Shown here in pieces: positions 11,142 to 21,410 of a stretch of 64,000 nucleotides of DNA. Position 1 is the stretch's first letter; every line of letters begins with the position of its first letter. A program made the translations under genes and the position numbers. Origin of the DNA: Cephalotus follicularis (lineage: Eukaryota; Streptophyta; Magnoliopsida; Oxalidales; Cephalotaceae); the NCBI GenBank assembly GCA_001972305.1, contig BDDD01000432.1, positions 514,530-578,529 on the forward strand, in the 5' to 3' direction. The notes below the pieces were generated by a model. The model was not told the origin of the DNA. It worked only from the letters and a program-made list of their open reading frames with translations, and searched no databases.

Positions 11142-12407
11142 TTGGTAGCTGACCATTTATCCCGACTTTCCAATGCACCCGAGGTCCATGGTCTGATTAA
11201 TGAGAGTTTTCCTAATGAGCAAATTATGCGCGTTAAGAGCGAACCATGGTATGCGGACATAGTGAATTATCTTGTTACGAGAAGTGTACCCTCGGATTGG
11301 TCCGCTCAAGTTAAGCATAGGTTTCTATCGCAAGCAAAACATTATTATTGGGATGATCCTTATCTTTTTAAAGCATGTCCGGATTTAATTTTACGACGAT
11401 GTGTTCCTGATCATGAACATCGCTCGGTTCTATCTTTTTGTCATGATCAAGCATGTGGTGGTCATTTCGGCCCGACCAAGACAGCGACCAAGGTTTTACA
11501 ATGTGGTTTTTATTGGCCGATGATTTTTAAAGACGCATTTCAGTACTGTAAGGCTTGTGCTTCGTGTCAAGCTTTAGGCCGTGTGACGAAACGAAATATG
11601 ATGCCTTTGACATCGATTTTGACGGTCCAGATCTTTGACGTTTGGGGTATTGATTTTATGGGTCCGTTTCCCAATTCGTTTGGGAACTTATACATCCTTC
11701 TAGTTGTTGATTATGTTTCTAAATGGATTGAGGTGATACCTTGTCGAACCAATGACAAAGTCGTTGTTGTTAAATTTCTCAAGGGACATATTTTTTCTCG
11801 TTTTGGCACCCCACGTGCCATTATCAGTGATAGAGGTACTCATTTTTGCAATCGGACTTTCGAATCACTTATGAAAAGATATGGGATTACTCACAAGCTC
11901 GCCACACCATATCATCCCCAAACGAGTGGGCAAGTTGAGGTATGTAATCGCCAAATCAAGCAAATTCTCGAAAACACAGTCAACCCCAATAGAAAGGATT
12001 GGCCCACGCGACTTGTGGATGCTTTATGGGCTTATCGAACCACTTTCAAAACTGACCTTGGTCAATCTGCTTACCATCTTGTGTATGGTAAAGCTTGTCA
12101 TCTTCCGATGGAGTTAGACCATCGACCATTTTGGGCTATTAAGAAATTTAATTTTGATCGTTCCATTGCGGGTAGTCAACATGCACTACAATTATCCGAG
12201 TTAGAAGAAATTCGAAATGACGCGTATGACAATGCAAAGATTTCCAAAGAAAAGACCAAGGCTTTTCATGATGCGTGGATTTTATGAAAGAGTTTTGAAG
12301 TAGGAGACAAGGTTCTTTTATATAATTCACGTTTACATTTGTTTCCTGGAAAATTGAGGTCTCGTTGGGATGGTCCATATATTGTTACAAATGTTTTCTC
12401 ACATGGT
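11142..12407 (+). pseudogene. pol: Integrase of element C
   Basis: Same frame as RT. The N-terminal HHCC zinc finger is intact ([15 protein letters not shown] then [11 protein letters not shown]). The catalytic core keeps all three acidic residues: [17 protein letters not shown] and [18 protein letters not shown] at 12285-12287 interrupts the C-terminal part, which still reads [20 protein letters not shown] up to the ambiguous base N at 12408. No chromodomain is visible, as expected for Athila. The integrase would insert cDNA into host DNA. It is the best preserved domain of this element. Confidence 0.92.
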
Positions 12408-12500
12408 NTCCACTAGGGCCACCTAGGGGTTTAACGGCTTGTTGCATAAGCTAAATGCAATCGTGATTCCTACGAAAGTGAGTTAGGTTTTTGTTTATGT
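12408..12500 (+). other. 3' noncoding part of element C, with one undetermined base
   Basis: Position 12408 is N. The stretch to 12500 has no ORF. It continues at 17371 on the other side of element D and ends in the polypurine tract at about 17471. Confidence 0.6.
12496..12500 (+). repeat. Target site duplication of element D, left copy (TATGT)
   Basis: TATGT directly precedes TGTAAGGACC and is repeated at 17366-17370 after the LTR end GGGGCGTTACA. Confidence 0.92.
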
Positions 12501-12604
12501 TGTAAGGACCCAAATTTCCATGTAAGATATTAATTATGGAAAATGATTTCTATTGTGTAGTTGGCAAATATTTCAAGGGACCCGTAGTATGGCCCTAGGC
12601 TCAG
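12501..12604 (+). repeat. 5' LTR remnant of element D
   Basis: The first 104 bases match the start of the 3' LTR (15283 onward) down to GCTCAG. The next bases, TGGATCCTTAAAG, belong to pol (compare the reverse strand of J near 58040). The junction shares TCAG with both parents, which points to a deletion by short-homology joining. Confidence 0.9.
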
Positions 12605-12629
12605 TGGATCCTTAAAGATCATATCGGAG

Positions 12630-14183
12630 ATGCAAGCTAAGCGATTATTGGAAAGAGAATGTGAAGGCTATCTTGCCTATGTGGTGGATACCGATAAAGA
12701 CAAGATGAAGATAGAAGAGTTACATGTTGTTAACGAGTTCACCGATGTTTTTCCTGAAGATTTACCTGGTATGCTACCGGATCCAGAAGTGGAGTTTACT
12801 ATTGATGTGGTACCGGGAACAACTCCTATTTCAAAGAGCCCTTATCGCATGGCACCAGCTGATCTGAAAGAGTTGAAGGATCAATTGCAAGAGCTTTTGG
12901 ATAAAGGGTTTATCCGACCGAGTGTATCACCATGGGGTGCACCGGTGTTGTTCGTAAAGAAGAAAGATGGGACGATGAGACTCTGCATAGACTACCCAGA
13001 GTTGAATCAAGTCACCATTAAGAACAATTACCCACTGCGAAGGATTGATGACTTGTTTGACCAACTCAAGAATGCTCGATACTTCTCGAAGATTGATCTT
13101 CGATCGGGCTACCATCAAGTGAAAGTCAAGAAAGAGGATATACCAAAAACTGCTTTTCGGACAAGATATGGACATTACGAGTTTTTGGTAATGTCATTTG
13201 GATTGACAAATGCTCCAGCGGTGTTTATGAGTTTGATGAACAAGATCTTCAATAAATTTTTGGATCAGTTTGTTATAGTCTTCTTTGATGACATCCTAGT
13301 ATACTCAAAGAGTAGGGAGGAGCACGAGGATCATTTAACCCGTGTATTACAGATACTGCGGAAGGCGCAGCTCTATGCTAAGTTCAGCAAATGCCAGATT
13401 TTGATAGAAGTGGTATCCTTCTTGGGACATGTAATCACAAGGGAGGGCATCTCTTTGGATCCCGCTAAGACGGAAGCAATAAGAGAATGGCAGAGACCTA
13501 CCTCAGTAACTGAGATACGAAGTTTTCTGGGACTAGCAGGTTATTATCGAAGGTTTGTTGAGAATTTCTCTCGTATTACGAACCCACTTACAAGGTTGAC
13601 ACAAAAGAATGTAAAATTCGAGTGGTCCGATCAATGCGAGAAGAGTTTCTCAGAATTGAAAGAAAGACTGATGAATGCCCCGATATTAGCATTACCGACA
13701 GAATCAGAAAGTTTTGTGGTGTATAGTGATGCATCTCACAAACGACTTGGTTGTGTGCTGATGCAACAAGGAAAAGTAATTGCCTATGCTTCTAGACAGC
13801 TTAAAACACATGAACAGAATTGTCCTACGCATGATTTGGAATTGGCCGCAGTTATCTTCGCGTTGAAGTTTTGGAGACACTATCTATATGGAGCGAAGTG
13901 CGAAATCTTCAACGACCACAAAAGCCTCAAGTATATTTTCACCCAAAAGGAGTTAAACATGAGGCAAAGGAGATGGTTAGAGATTATCAAAGATTACGAT
14001 TGCACCATTCAATACCATCTGGGTAAAGCGAATGTTGTGGCAGACGCCCTGAGTCGAAAAAGTACGGGGAACTTGGCGATGATGATCACTACACAGGAAG
14101 ATTTGATAAGAGATTTCGAACGAATGAACTTGGAAGTGATAAGACAAGAAGAAGGGGCTTCCTTATTTCCAGTCATAGCATAA
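12630..14183 (+). pseudogene. pol: Reverse transcriptase and RNase H of element D
   Basis: A 517-codon open frame begins at [18 protein letters not shown], just downstream of the 5' deletion. RT shows [17 protein letters not shown], an intact palm motif [11 protein letters not shown] and the catalytic box FFDDILVYS (about 13281-13298; the family norm is FIDD). RNase H follows ([44 protein letters not shown]). The TAA at 14181-14183 probably derives from CAA (Gln, as in J), and the same frame resumes at once. It would copy RNA to cDNA, but gag and protease are absent, so this copy could move only with help from another element. Confidence 0.9.
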
Positions 14184-14225
14184 CCTTCTCTAGTTGAGAG
14201 AATAAAGCAAAGTCAGTTTGAGGAC

Positions 14226-15244
14226 TTGGAATTTAAGGAGATAGCAGAAGGAGTAAAGAATGGAAAAGTATCGCGCTTCAACTTGGGAGCCGACAACGTA
14301 TTGAGATTCGATACAAGATTATGTGTTCCAACTCAGGCAGAATTGAAAGAGGAACTAATGATGGAAGCACATAGTTCAAATTTCTCTGTACACCATGGAA
14401 GTACAAAGATGTATAGAGATTTGCGAGATCTCTATTGGTGGAATAATATGAAAAGAGAAATTGCGGACTTTGTGTCAAGGCGTCTTGTTTGTCAAGAAAG
14501 GAAAGCTGAACATCAGTTGCCGAAAGGAACCTTACAGTCGCTTCCCACACCAGAATGGAAGTGGGAGCATATTAGTATGGACATTGTGACAGGACTGCCA
14601 AGGGCCACTAAAGGGTATAATGCTATATGGGTAATTGTGGATCGATTAACGAAATCGGCTCATTTTCTACCAATCAAGGACAGTCATTCATTGAATCAAC
14701 TAGCAAGGACTTATGAACAAGAGATCATCAGATTACATGGTATACCAGTATCTTAACGGCGCAAGGTAGACAGCGGAGTTATGCGGAAAAGAGACGGAGA
14801 GAGCTACAGTTTCAAGTGGGAGATCACGTTTTTCTTAAAGTATCACCATGGAAGGGAGTGATGCGGTTTGGCAAGAAGGGAAAGCTTAGTCCCCGATACA
14901 TTGGACCATATGAGATTTTGGAAAAGATAGGAGAAGTTGCGTAGAGGCTTGCCTTGCCACCAAGTCTATCTCATGTACACAACGTATTCCATGTATCGTT
15001 ACTACGGAAATATATGGCCAACCCATCTCATGTTCTAAGAGTTGAGCCTATTCAAGTGCATGAAGACATGTCATACGACGAACAACCAGTGGAGATCTTG
15101 GATTACACAGAACAAGTCCTGCGGACCAAGACCATTCCATTAGTAAAAGTGTTATGGAAAAACGACGAAGTTGAAGAAGCCACATGGGAATTGGAAGACA
15201 CCATGAGACAAGAGTACCCTCATCTTTTTAAGTCTAATGTATAA
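14226..15244 (+). pseudogene. pol: Integrase with core deletion and chromodomain tail, element D
   Basis: The zinc finger (SNFSVHHGSTKMY, CQERKAEHQ; the first Cys of the pair is Arg in RRLVCQ) and the start of the core ([21 protein letters not shown]) are readable to 14753. There the frame jumps to [20 protein letters not shown] in another phase. Compared with J, about 390 bases are missing, including the second and third catalytic acidic residues. A stop at about 14942 lies in EVA-RLALPP. The tail (14954-15244) keeps the chromodomain-like [18 protein letters not shown], which in chromoviruses targets heterochromatin. Confidence 0.88.
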
Positions 15245-15270
15245 CAAATTTTGAGGACAAAATTTTTATA

Positions 15271-15282
15271 AGGAGGGTAGAT
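15271..15282 (+). other. Polypurine tract of element D
   Basis: AGGAGGGTAGAT lies directly before the 3' LTR. It is the expected primer for plus-strand DNA synthesis. Confidence 0.8.
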
Positions 15283-15409
15283 TGTAAGGACCCAAATTTC
15301 CATGTAAGATATTAATTATGGAAAATGATTTCTATTGTGTAGTTGGCAAATATTTCAAGGGACCCGTAGTATGACCCTACGCTCAGGGAGTACCGGGGTT
15401 CCACTTAAA

Positions 15410-15740
15410 GCGCCGACAGTTCCACTTAAAGCGCCAACGCTTTGGTAGTGACGGTCGACGCTTAGAACCCTTCTATCTGCGTTTTAAACCAGTTCAAACC
15501 GTTGACACTTAGGGATAAAGAGTCGACGCTTTGGGTAACGGTCGACGCTCTAAATGTAAATGTCGACGCTTTGAAGTCAGGTGGGTCAGTTGACGTTGAC
15601 GTTGACGTTGACGTTGACGAAGACTTAAAAGCGACGACGCTTTGTAAGAGAGCGTCAGCACTTTAGTCGGGATAGAGGTGAAAAAGCTCAGGTAAAACCC
15701 TTAACCGCCGACGCTTAGAGAGAAACCGTCGACGCTTTGA
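15410..15740. repeat. CGTCGACG-box cluster and TTGACG hexamer run in the D LTR
   Basis: AAAGCGCCGACAG, GGTCGACGCTT, AGTCGACGCTTT and TGTCGACGCTTTG recur every 15-40 bases. At about 15590-15619 the unit TTGACG is repeated five times. The J LTRs carry three units (left) and five units, one altered (right). Confidence 0.8.
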
Positions 15741-15798
15741 GTCATTTTTCTGATGTTTTGTGCGCCACAAGCAACGAATGAAGGCAGCATTTTTTTTC

Positions 15799-15808
15799 TA
15801 TAAATAGC
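15799..15808 (+). promoter_or_regulatory. TATA box of the D 3' LTR
   Basis: CTATAAATAG follows the repeated boxes and precedes the purine-rich leader. The reverse complement is conserved in both J LTRs (54558-54567 and 60424-60433). Confidence 0.65.
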
Positions 15809-15824
15809 AGTGATCAGTAGAAAA

Positions 15825-15970
15825 ATTTGAAAGAAAGAGAAAGGAGAGAAGGAAGAGAGAAAGAGAAAGGAGAGAAGGAAAAGAGAAAGAGAAAGAAAGA
15901 AGGAAGAGAGGAAGAGAAGGAAGAGAAGGAAGAGAGAAAGAGAGAAAGAAGGGAAGAGGAGAAAAGGGAA
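15825..15970 (+). repeat. Purine-rich low-complexity tract
   Basis: An almost pure A/G run built from GAAAGAGAAAGGAGAGAAGG-like units just after the TATA box. The pyrimidine mirror appears in the J left LTR (about 54440-54520). It creates spurious Ser/Phe-rich ORFs on the minus strand. Confidence 0.85.
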
Positions 15971-17370
15971 TTTTGTTGAGATTTCAGCATAGTAATTTCC
16001 TCAGTGTGGAGAAAAGAGAGAAGGAGATAAAGCAAGGTAAGGACTCCTGTTCTTTTTCTAAAAATACTTTATGTTAGGAATTTCTACTCATTCTTTTAAA
16101 GTATTTTATTTTAGTATTCAGCTCAATTTAATTTCACTTTCCCATTGAAATGATCGGTATATCCGTCTGACCGAGTGGAGGAAGTTAATTTTTAACTTAA
16201 TATTTCAATAAAGCAATTTTATGCTCGTTGCAACTGTTTATTTTATCAACTCAATTTAATTTAACTTTCTCATCGATATGATAGGTATATCTGTCTGACC
16301 GAGTGGAGGAAGTTAATTTTTAATTTAATATTTCAATTAAGCAATTTTTATGCTCGATATTTAAATAACTTATTTGTATATATCTTTTGTAATTATTACG
16401 TTCCTGTATTTTAAATTTCTGTCAATATTCATGGTAAATGTCTATTATAATTTATGTAAATTCTTAAATTCTGTGTTGAATTGCTGCCGATTTCTTAACG
16501 AAATTCTGTATTATTATTTTAAAATATTTCCGTTTGAAATATAAATTCTAGAAAATGTTGTACAAAACTATTTATGAATGCTTTGAGCTGATCACTCAAC
16601 GTGTCAAGAAATGATTATTTTTACGAAATGAGAAAAGACAACAAATTGAGATGAACAACGACTGGATTGCGATCCATGGTGGATTAATCTAGTAAAAGAT
16701 TAATATGAAAGAGCGGAGAGTGCTCTCGGACATGCATGTGATGTAAGGATAGTAATCGGGGAGTGCACAATGCCCCGGTGAAGCAATGGTTCAACAGGGT
16801 TACTTAATTTTATAAACCCCTCAGTATTTATAAAATATTCTGATTCATGAGATATGATCAGAAATGAAATGAATGAAAGTGAAATATACTGGTTTTATAA
16901 AAATACCAGAAAATGAATTTCAATAATGTTTTATTACGATAATTCTTACTGAGCTATTTTGGTGCTCACTCCTTTCAATGTTTTTGTTTTCAACTAAAAT
17001 TTCCCAGGAAAAGATTGAACGAGGAAAGTTGAGCTTTGGCAGGAGCTCATAAGTGATAATTTCAAGAAGGAATTATGTTACGAAATATAGTTTTGTGTAA
17101 TAGTTTATGACATTATAACAAATGTTTTCCGCTGTATAATGCCTTTGATAGATCCTGTGGAAATGTAAGATGTTGACTATAATTGTTATGATGTATGATG
17201 ATTTAAATAAGAGTATAAAATTTTAAGGTTTAATATATCAAGTTATTTATGGATAATAGCAATTAGTAGGATTGTTAAAGGATAATAGGTTTCAACACCA
17301 TGTAACGCACCGACTTCCCGAAGTTCGCTTTGAGCATAAAGAAGACTCGGATCTGGGGCGTTACATATGT

Positions 17371-17480
17371 TCTTGTGTGTGTGCATTTAGTTTTTGTTTT
17401 TATGTTTGCATGCGTTTTCTTGTTTTTAACTTTCTATTTGGTTTGCTTGAGGACAAGCAAAGTCTAAGTATGGGGGTATT
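17371..17480 (+). other. 3' noncoding end and polypurine tract of element C
   Basis: TTGAGGACAAGCAAAGTCTA followed by AGTATGGGGGTATT directly precedes the 3' LTR. This arrangement is common to Athila/Tat-group elements. Confidence 0.8.
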
Positions 17481-18870
17481 TGTTTAGCATAAAAATGTGT
17501 TGTTTTTAATGCGTTATTTGTGATATTTTTATGCTCAGAATAGACTACTTTGGTTGTGTTATGTCGATATTCAGATAAAAGTGCAAAATGACCAAAGTGC
17601 AAGAATACTACCCAAAAGTGTGCAAATTGGAGCTTGAAAGAGTAAAGATTGAAGAATGGACAAATTCGGCAGAAAACAGAGTAAAAAGCGTCGATGTCTA
17701 TCATACACATCGATGTCTTTGCTGGGTTTACACAAACACGTCGACGTCTTTTGTTAGAAGTCGATGTCTTTTCTGGAAAATGCAACTTACCTTCAAGAGC
17801 TATGAACAAAGCGTCGACGTGTTTCAAGGAAGGGATCGACGTCTTTGAGAAAAGTCGACCTGTAACTTTTGGAGAAAAAGTCATCGACTTCTTTCACCAT
17901 AAACATCGACGTCTTTGTGCAAAATTGATCTGTAACTTTTGGACCAGAAGGGATCGACGTCTTTCACCTTAGAAGTCGACGTCTTTTACACGCATCTAGC
18001 TAGACGCGACTTTTACAATAAGACATCGACGCCTTTCAAAAAGAAGTCGATGCCTTCCTCTGCAGCAGACATAGAAAGTTTTGATTTTTGCCAGATTTTG
18101 TAACTATGATTACTTTATTTCTGTTTTAAATCAGTTTTGTAGTATATAAACAAGGCATGGCTGGCCAAATCATGTGTGTAGAGTAGTAGAGAGGTTGTAG
18201 AACCCTAATTTCTTTCATCAATTTAGTTTTCTTTCACAATGTTTAGTAGCTAAACTTTTTAAGGTTTTGGGGAAGAACAAAGCCTAGATTGTTATTGTTT
18301 CAATTCCATCAATAAAAATCCTTGAATATTTTATATGTTCTTCACTATTTTTGCCTTCGCACACACTTTGTCTGTCTGATTAAAATCCACAAACATCTTG
18401 TCGGTGAAGCTGAAAGTTGGTGAATAAATGGTGCTTAATTCAACGGAGTCTACTCATACGATTTGTCGCAACGAACACACATCGTATAGACCTAGCATGT
18501 CTACTCATACGTCTTGCCGCCGTTATCATGCCGTACTTCATATAGACCTAGCATGTCTACTCATACGTCTTGTCATCACCGCCGCACTCCGTATCGACCT
18601 AGCTACCGCTGATTATCAAGGTATGATCGTTCAATCAAATGGAATAGTTCAATACAATCTACGGTGAGTTTCTAAACCCCAAAATTGCTTTTTAATTATA
18701 TCTTTTCTTAGCTTTTATTCATTAGTTTGATAGTTTATCTTGAAATTGGTATACTTCGCCTAGGTTGGATAGATTATAACTAGTTTACGTTTCCCTGTGT
18801 TCGACCCGTTACTGCATGATCCGTGCACTTGCGGCTATAAATTTTAAAACATTCTTTTAAACAATGAACA
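17481..18870 (+). repeat. 3' LTR of element C
   Basis: 1390 bases from TGTTTAGCAT to CAATGAACA, followed by the GGAAA duplication. It matches the 5' LTR but holds 408 extra bases (18374-18781). Confidence 0.93.
18374..18781 (+). repeat. 408-base module in the C 3' LTR with three tandem repeats
   Basis: Absent from the 5' LTR, where GTCT is followed directly by AGTTTACG. It contains three imperfect repeats of 50-56 bases (18450-18500, 18501-18556, 18557-18605), each starting CTACTCATACG and ending near GACCTAGC. It could be an insertion here or a deletion from the 5' copy. The joint shares only CT or GTCT, and no terminal inverted repeats or poly(A) are seen. Confidence 0.75.
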
Positions 18871-18875
18871 GGAAA

Positions 18876-19655
18876 CAACCGATGAATGCTTCTGAAGTTT
18901 GCAACTTCTTCGGTTTCACAGGATATTATCGTCGGTTTGTTGAGGGATTTTCCCACATTGCCACACCATTGACTAGACTGACATAGAAAAACGCTGCTTT
19001 TGTATGGGATAGTGATTGTGAGAGAAGTTTTAAAGAATTAAAAGATAGATTGATTTCCGCTCCTTCCCTAGCCTTGCCATATGAGAACGAAGACTTTGTT
19101 GTGTATACTGATGCTTCTGGGAAAGGTCTTGGTTGTGTTCTTATGCAATACGGAAGAGTAATAGCATATGCATCGAGGAATATCAAACCACATGAAGAGA
19201 ACTATCCAGTACATGACTTGTAGTTGGCGGCAATTGTCTTTACTCTTGGAAAATGGCGCCACTACCTTTATGGGACCAAGTTCACAGTTTTCACTGATCA
19301 TAAGAGTTTGAGATATCTCTTTACACAGAAGAAATTGAACATGAGATAGAGAAGGTGGTTTGAGCTTCTTAATGATTATGATTATAACATTGAATATCAT
19401 CTTGGAAAGGCAAATATTGTTGCAGATGCATTGAATCGTACGTTGTCTGGTATGACTCTTTGTCAGATTCAGGTGCACTCTGCTTTGCTTGACCAGATTA
19501 GAGATGCTCATATTGTAGACATGGAATAGCAGAAAGTGGCTACTGCTATTGATGGGGGTTTAAAACCCAATTTCTCTCTATCTACAGATGGGCTATTGAG
19601 ATACAGGAACAGGATTTGCGTTACAGCCGATAGCGAGTTGAAGGAAGAGCTTCTT
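18876..19655 (+). pseudogene. pol: RT thumb and RNase H of element A (second fragment)
   Basis: The A pol frame resumes after C with QPMNASEVCNFFGFTGYYRR, then RNase H ([47 protein letters not shown]) and the spacer before the integrase (LLRYRNRICVTADSELKEEL). In-frame stops replace residues in LT-KNAAF (about 18983), HDL-LAAI (about 19222), NMR-RRWF (about 19347) and ME-QKV (about 19527); several look like CAG or GAG changed to TAG. The fragment is cut at 19655 by element B. Confidence 0.9.
19651..19655 (+). repeat. Target site duplication of element B, left copy (TTCTT)
   Basis: TTCTT precedes TGTCACACCCC at 19656 and is repeated at 29978-29982 after the LTR end GGGCGTTACA. Confidence 0.92.
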
Positions 19656-20045
19656 TGTCACACCCCGTTTTATTCCAAAACATAGACAACACATAAAGTG
19701 GTAAGGCAATCAACATAAAATAATCCGGCTCAAGCAAAATTACCAACAAATAAAAACCTTAAAAAGCGGAAGCAATCGAAAATGAGCCGAATTTAAACAC
19801 GCATCACGCATCCCATACTACGAGATGCCCCACAAGTTTATAAATAAAACCAACATAACTGTCGATCGCCCAAAACGGAGCGTGAAATAATAATACAGAA
19901 CGAGATAACAAAATATCTTTCGTTACAAAATCCGAATAACATGGTCAGTGTTCGATAACCCAAGTACAAAAATAAGAGAGATAACAAGTCTTCTCTTTAA
20001 ATCTCCATGCATGCTCCATATCATTTCCACTCCATCAATCTGTTA

Positions 20046-20074
20046 CAGTAGGGGTTAGCCTTTGTCCTTACTCG
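20046..20074 (-). repeat. Block conserved between LTRs of B, H and I/K
   Basis: On the minus strand it reads TTAGCCGAGTGAGGACAAAG followed by GCTAACCCC, with one mismatch here. The same block recurs at about 27528-27556 (B right LTR), 45408-45435 (H) and 61956-61983 (I/K LTR, plus strand), although the sequence around it in I/K has diverged. Confidence 0.7.
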
Positions 20075-20344
20075 GCTAAGTGAATAAACCCATAAATACA
20101 GTTCGAGTCATATCATAATGAGTGTCATGAATGAATGCATAATGATGAGCCATGACATGTATTTTTCATAGTAAAAATACCTCCGTAGGTACATATAAAA
20201 ATATATGCATGCTCACAGTACAAGTATAACTCATAAGCTATATCAACACAAGCAGTAATTATGTTCCCCAAAAGGAACCAGACAAGCCAAACGTCATGAC
20301 CGTCGCCACCTCCTGCCCCAACGTCATGCACTCTTACTCCATCC

Positions 20345-20358
20345 CCGTTTGCGAACGG
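20345..20358. repeat. Perfect 14-base palindrome CCGTTTGCGAACGG in the B LTR
   Basis: It lies next to the 30-base tandem repeats and is repeated in the right LTR (about 27823-27836). H has the shorter GTTTGCGAAC form. Confidence 0.65.
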
Positions 20359-20378
20359 TTTTGGAGCAAGTCCTCAGT

Positions 20379-20499
20379 AAGTTGCTTAGCACGGCGGCTA
20401 AACCAACAGCAAGTTACTAGCACAGTGGCTAAGTAATCAACAAGTTATTAGCACGATGGCCAATAATACACAAGTTATTAGCATGGTGGCTAAAAATCA
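20379..20499. repeat. Four tandem repeats of about 30 bases in the B LTR
   Basis: Each unit reads like AAGTTATTAGCACGGTGGCT with a short linker. The right LTR also has four (about 27859-27987), while H has two (about 45737-45790). Confidence 0.75.
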
Positions 20500-20989
20500 G
20501 CAAGCACAAGCATTTCACAGCACAAGTCAAGCAATTACACATAATTACTTGATCAAATATATTTGTTTAAAAGATATTATTTCACAAGTTGTAATAAGTT
20601 ATAAAACTTAAAACAATACATTTCTCTGTCTTTGGAAATACCTCCCCAATCATTTCAAAAATATATACATTCATAAATCATACATTTTCGCAAATTACAT
20701 TTGGTCTCATAATCAACCCCTTAAAACATTTCTCTGTCATTGGAAATACTTCCCCATTCATTTCGAAAATATATAAATTCATGTGTTGACAAATATACAT
20801 TTTCGTACACAAATGATCATAATGATCATGCAAGCTTTTCAAAATGCTTAACACTTTTAGGAAAGCAACCATAATGCAAATCACAGTAAAAATGCAAACA
20901 TATGCTCATAATGCATCTAGGTTCATTTCTAGAGTCGTTTCGGGTCTAGCGGGTCACATTCGAGCAAAATTCTACTGACCAGGGGAAAA

Positions 20990-21410
20990 GACGTCGATGT
21001 CATTCCTTAAGGCATCGATGTCTTTTAGCCTAAGGCGTCGATCCCATGTACAATTATTCCCAGGCGTTCTTAGACCAAAGGCGTCGATGTCATTACAAAG
21101 ACGTCGATGTCTTTATCATACAAGAGAATATCAGTTCGCGAATCTAGATTCTAGAGACTAAAATCCGGCCCTTTAATCCCTCATGTAAACGAATATCACT
21201 CTCAAAACGTGTAAGGCATGCTACTGGTTAACAGGAACATAACCAGAACATCAGTTCAAAACCAAACAAGTGATTCCAAGTGGCTAAATGGCCATCAGAA
21301 ATGAACATTACAGTTCAAAAATTACCCAGAAAAGGCGTCGATGTCTTTACAAAATCATCAATGTCTTTCACATTTTCACACAAAGGCATCGACGTCTTTA
21401 TATAGACGTT
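20990..21410. repeat. CGTCGACG-box cluster in the B left LTR
   Basis: Forms such as AAGACGTCGATGTCATT, AAGGCATCGATGTCTTTT and AAGGCATCGACGTCTTTA. A second cluster lies at 22165-22250. The right LTR has the same two clusters at 28465-28900 and 29650-29815. Confidence 0.8.

Larger units (their letters stand above)
12501..17365 (+). mobile_element. Element D: internally deleted Ty3/gypsy chromovirus nested in C
   Basis: The element begins TGTAAGGACC and ends GGCGTTACA, flanked by TATGT. Most of the 5' LTR, the primer site, gag and protease are deleted. RT, RNase H, part of the integrase, a chromodomain tail and a full 3' LTR remain. Sequence and LTR ends place it in the same family as element J on the opposite strand at 53280-60875. 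It lies in the 3' noncoding part of element C. Confidence 0.92.
15283..17365 (+). repeat. 3' LTR of element D
   Basis: 2083 bases from TGTAAGGACC to GGGGCGTTACA. In order it contains a CGTCGACG-box cluster with a TTGACG hexamer run, a TATA box, a long purine-rich tract, two related copies of about 120 bases around CTGACCGAGTGGAGGAAG (16160-16380), and an AT-rich 3' part. The J LTRs on the other strand carry the same modules. Confidence 0.92.
5753..18870 (+). mobile_element. Element C: Athila-type Ty3/gypsy retrotransposon, carrying nested element D
   Basis: LTRs at 5753-6735 and 17481-18870 start TGTTTAGC and end TGAACA, and the element is bounded by GGAAA on both sides. The primer site is of the tRNA-Asp type used by Athila and related elements, and the Gag and Pol sequences are Athila-like (FMDDFSVHGSSF, ARPLTSLL). 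Removing D and one of its target copies leaves about 8.2 kb. Only about 200 bases separate the integrase from the polypurine tract, so the env-like ORF found in many Athila elements is absent. C lies in the RT of element A. Confidence 0.93.

Noticed and set aside
12408-12408. Undetermined base N
   Set aside because: It is a sequencing or assembly ambiguity inside the C 3' region, not a biological feature.
15814-16035. Ser/Phe/Leu-rich minus-strand ORF
   Set aside because: It is a translation of the purine-rich low-complexity tract of the D LTR.
15410-18055. Regularly spaced short palindromes that look a little like a CRISPR array
   Set aside because: Repeats are degenerate, spacing varies widely, the sequence is plant LTR DNA and no cas gene exists. 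They are LTR motif clusters.
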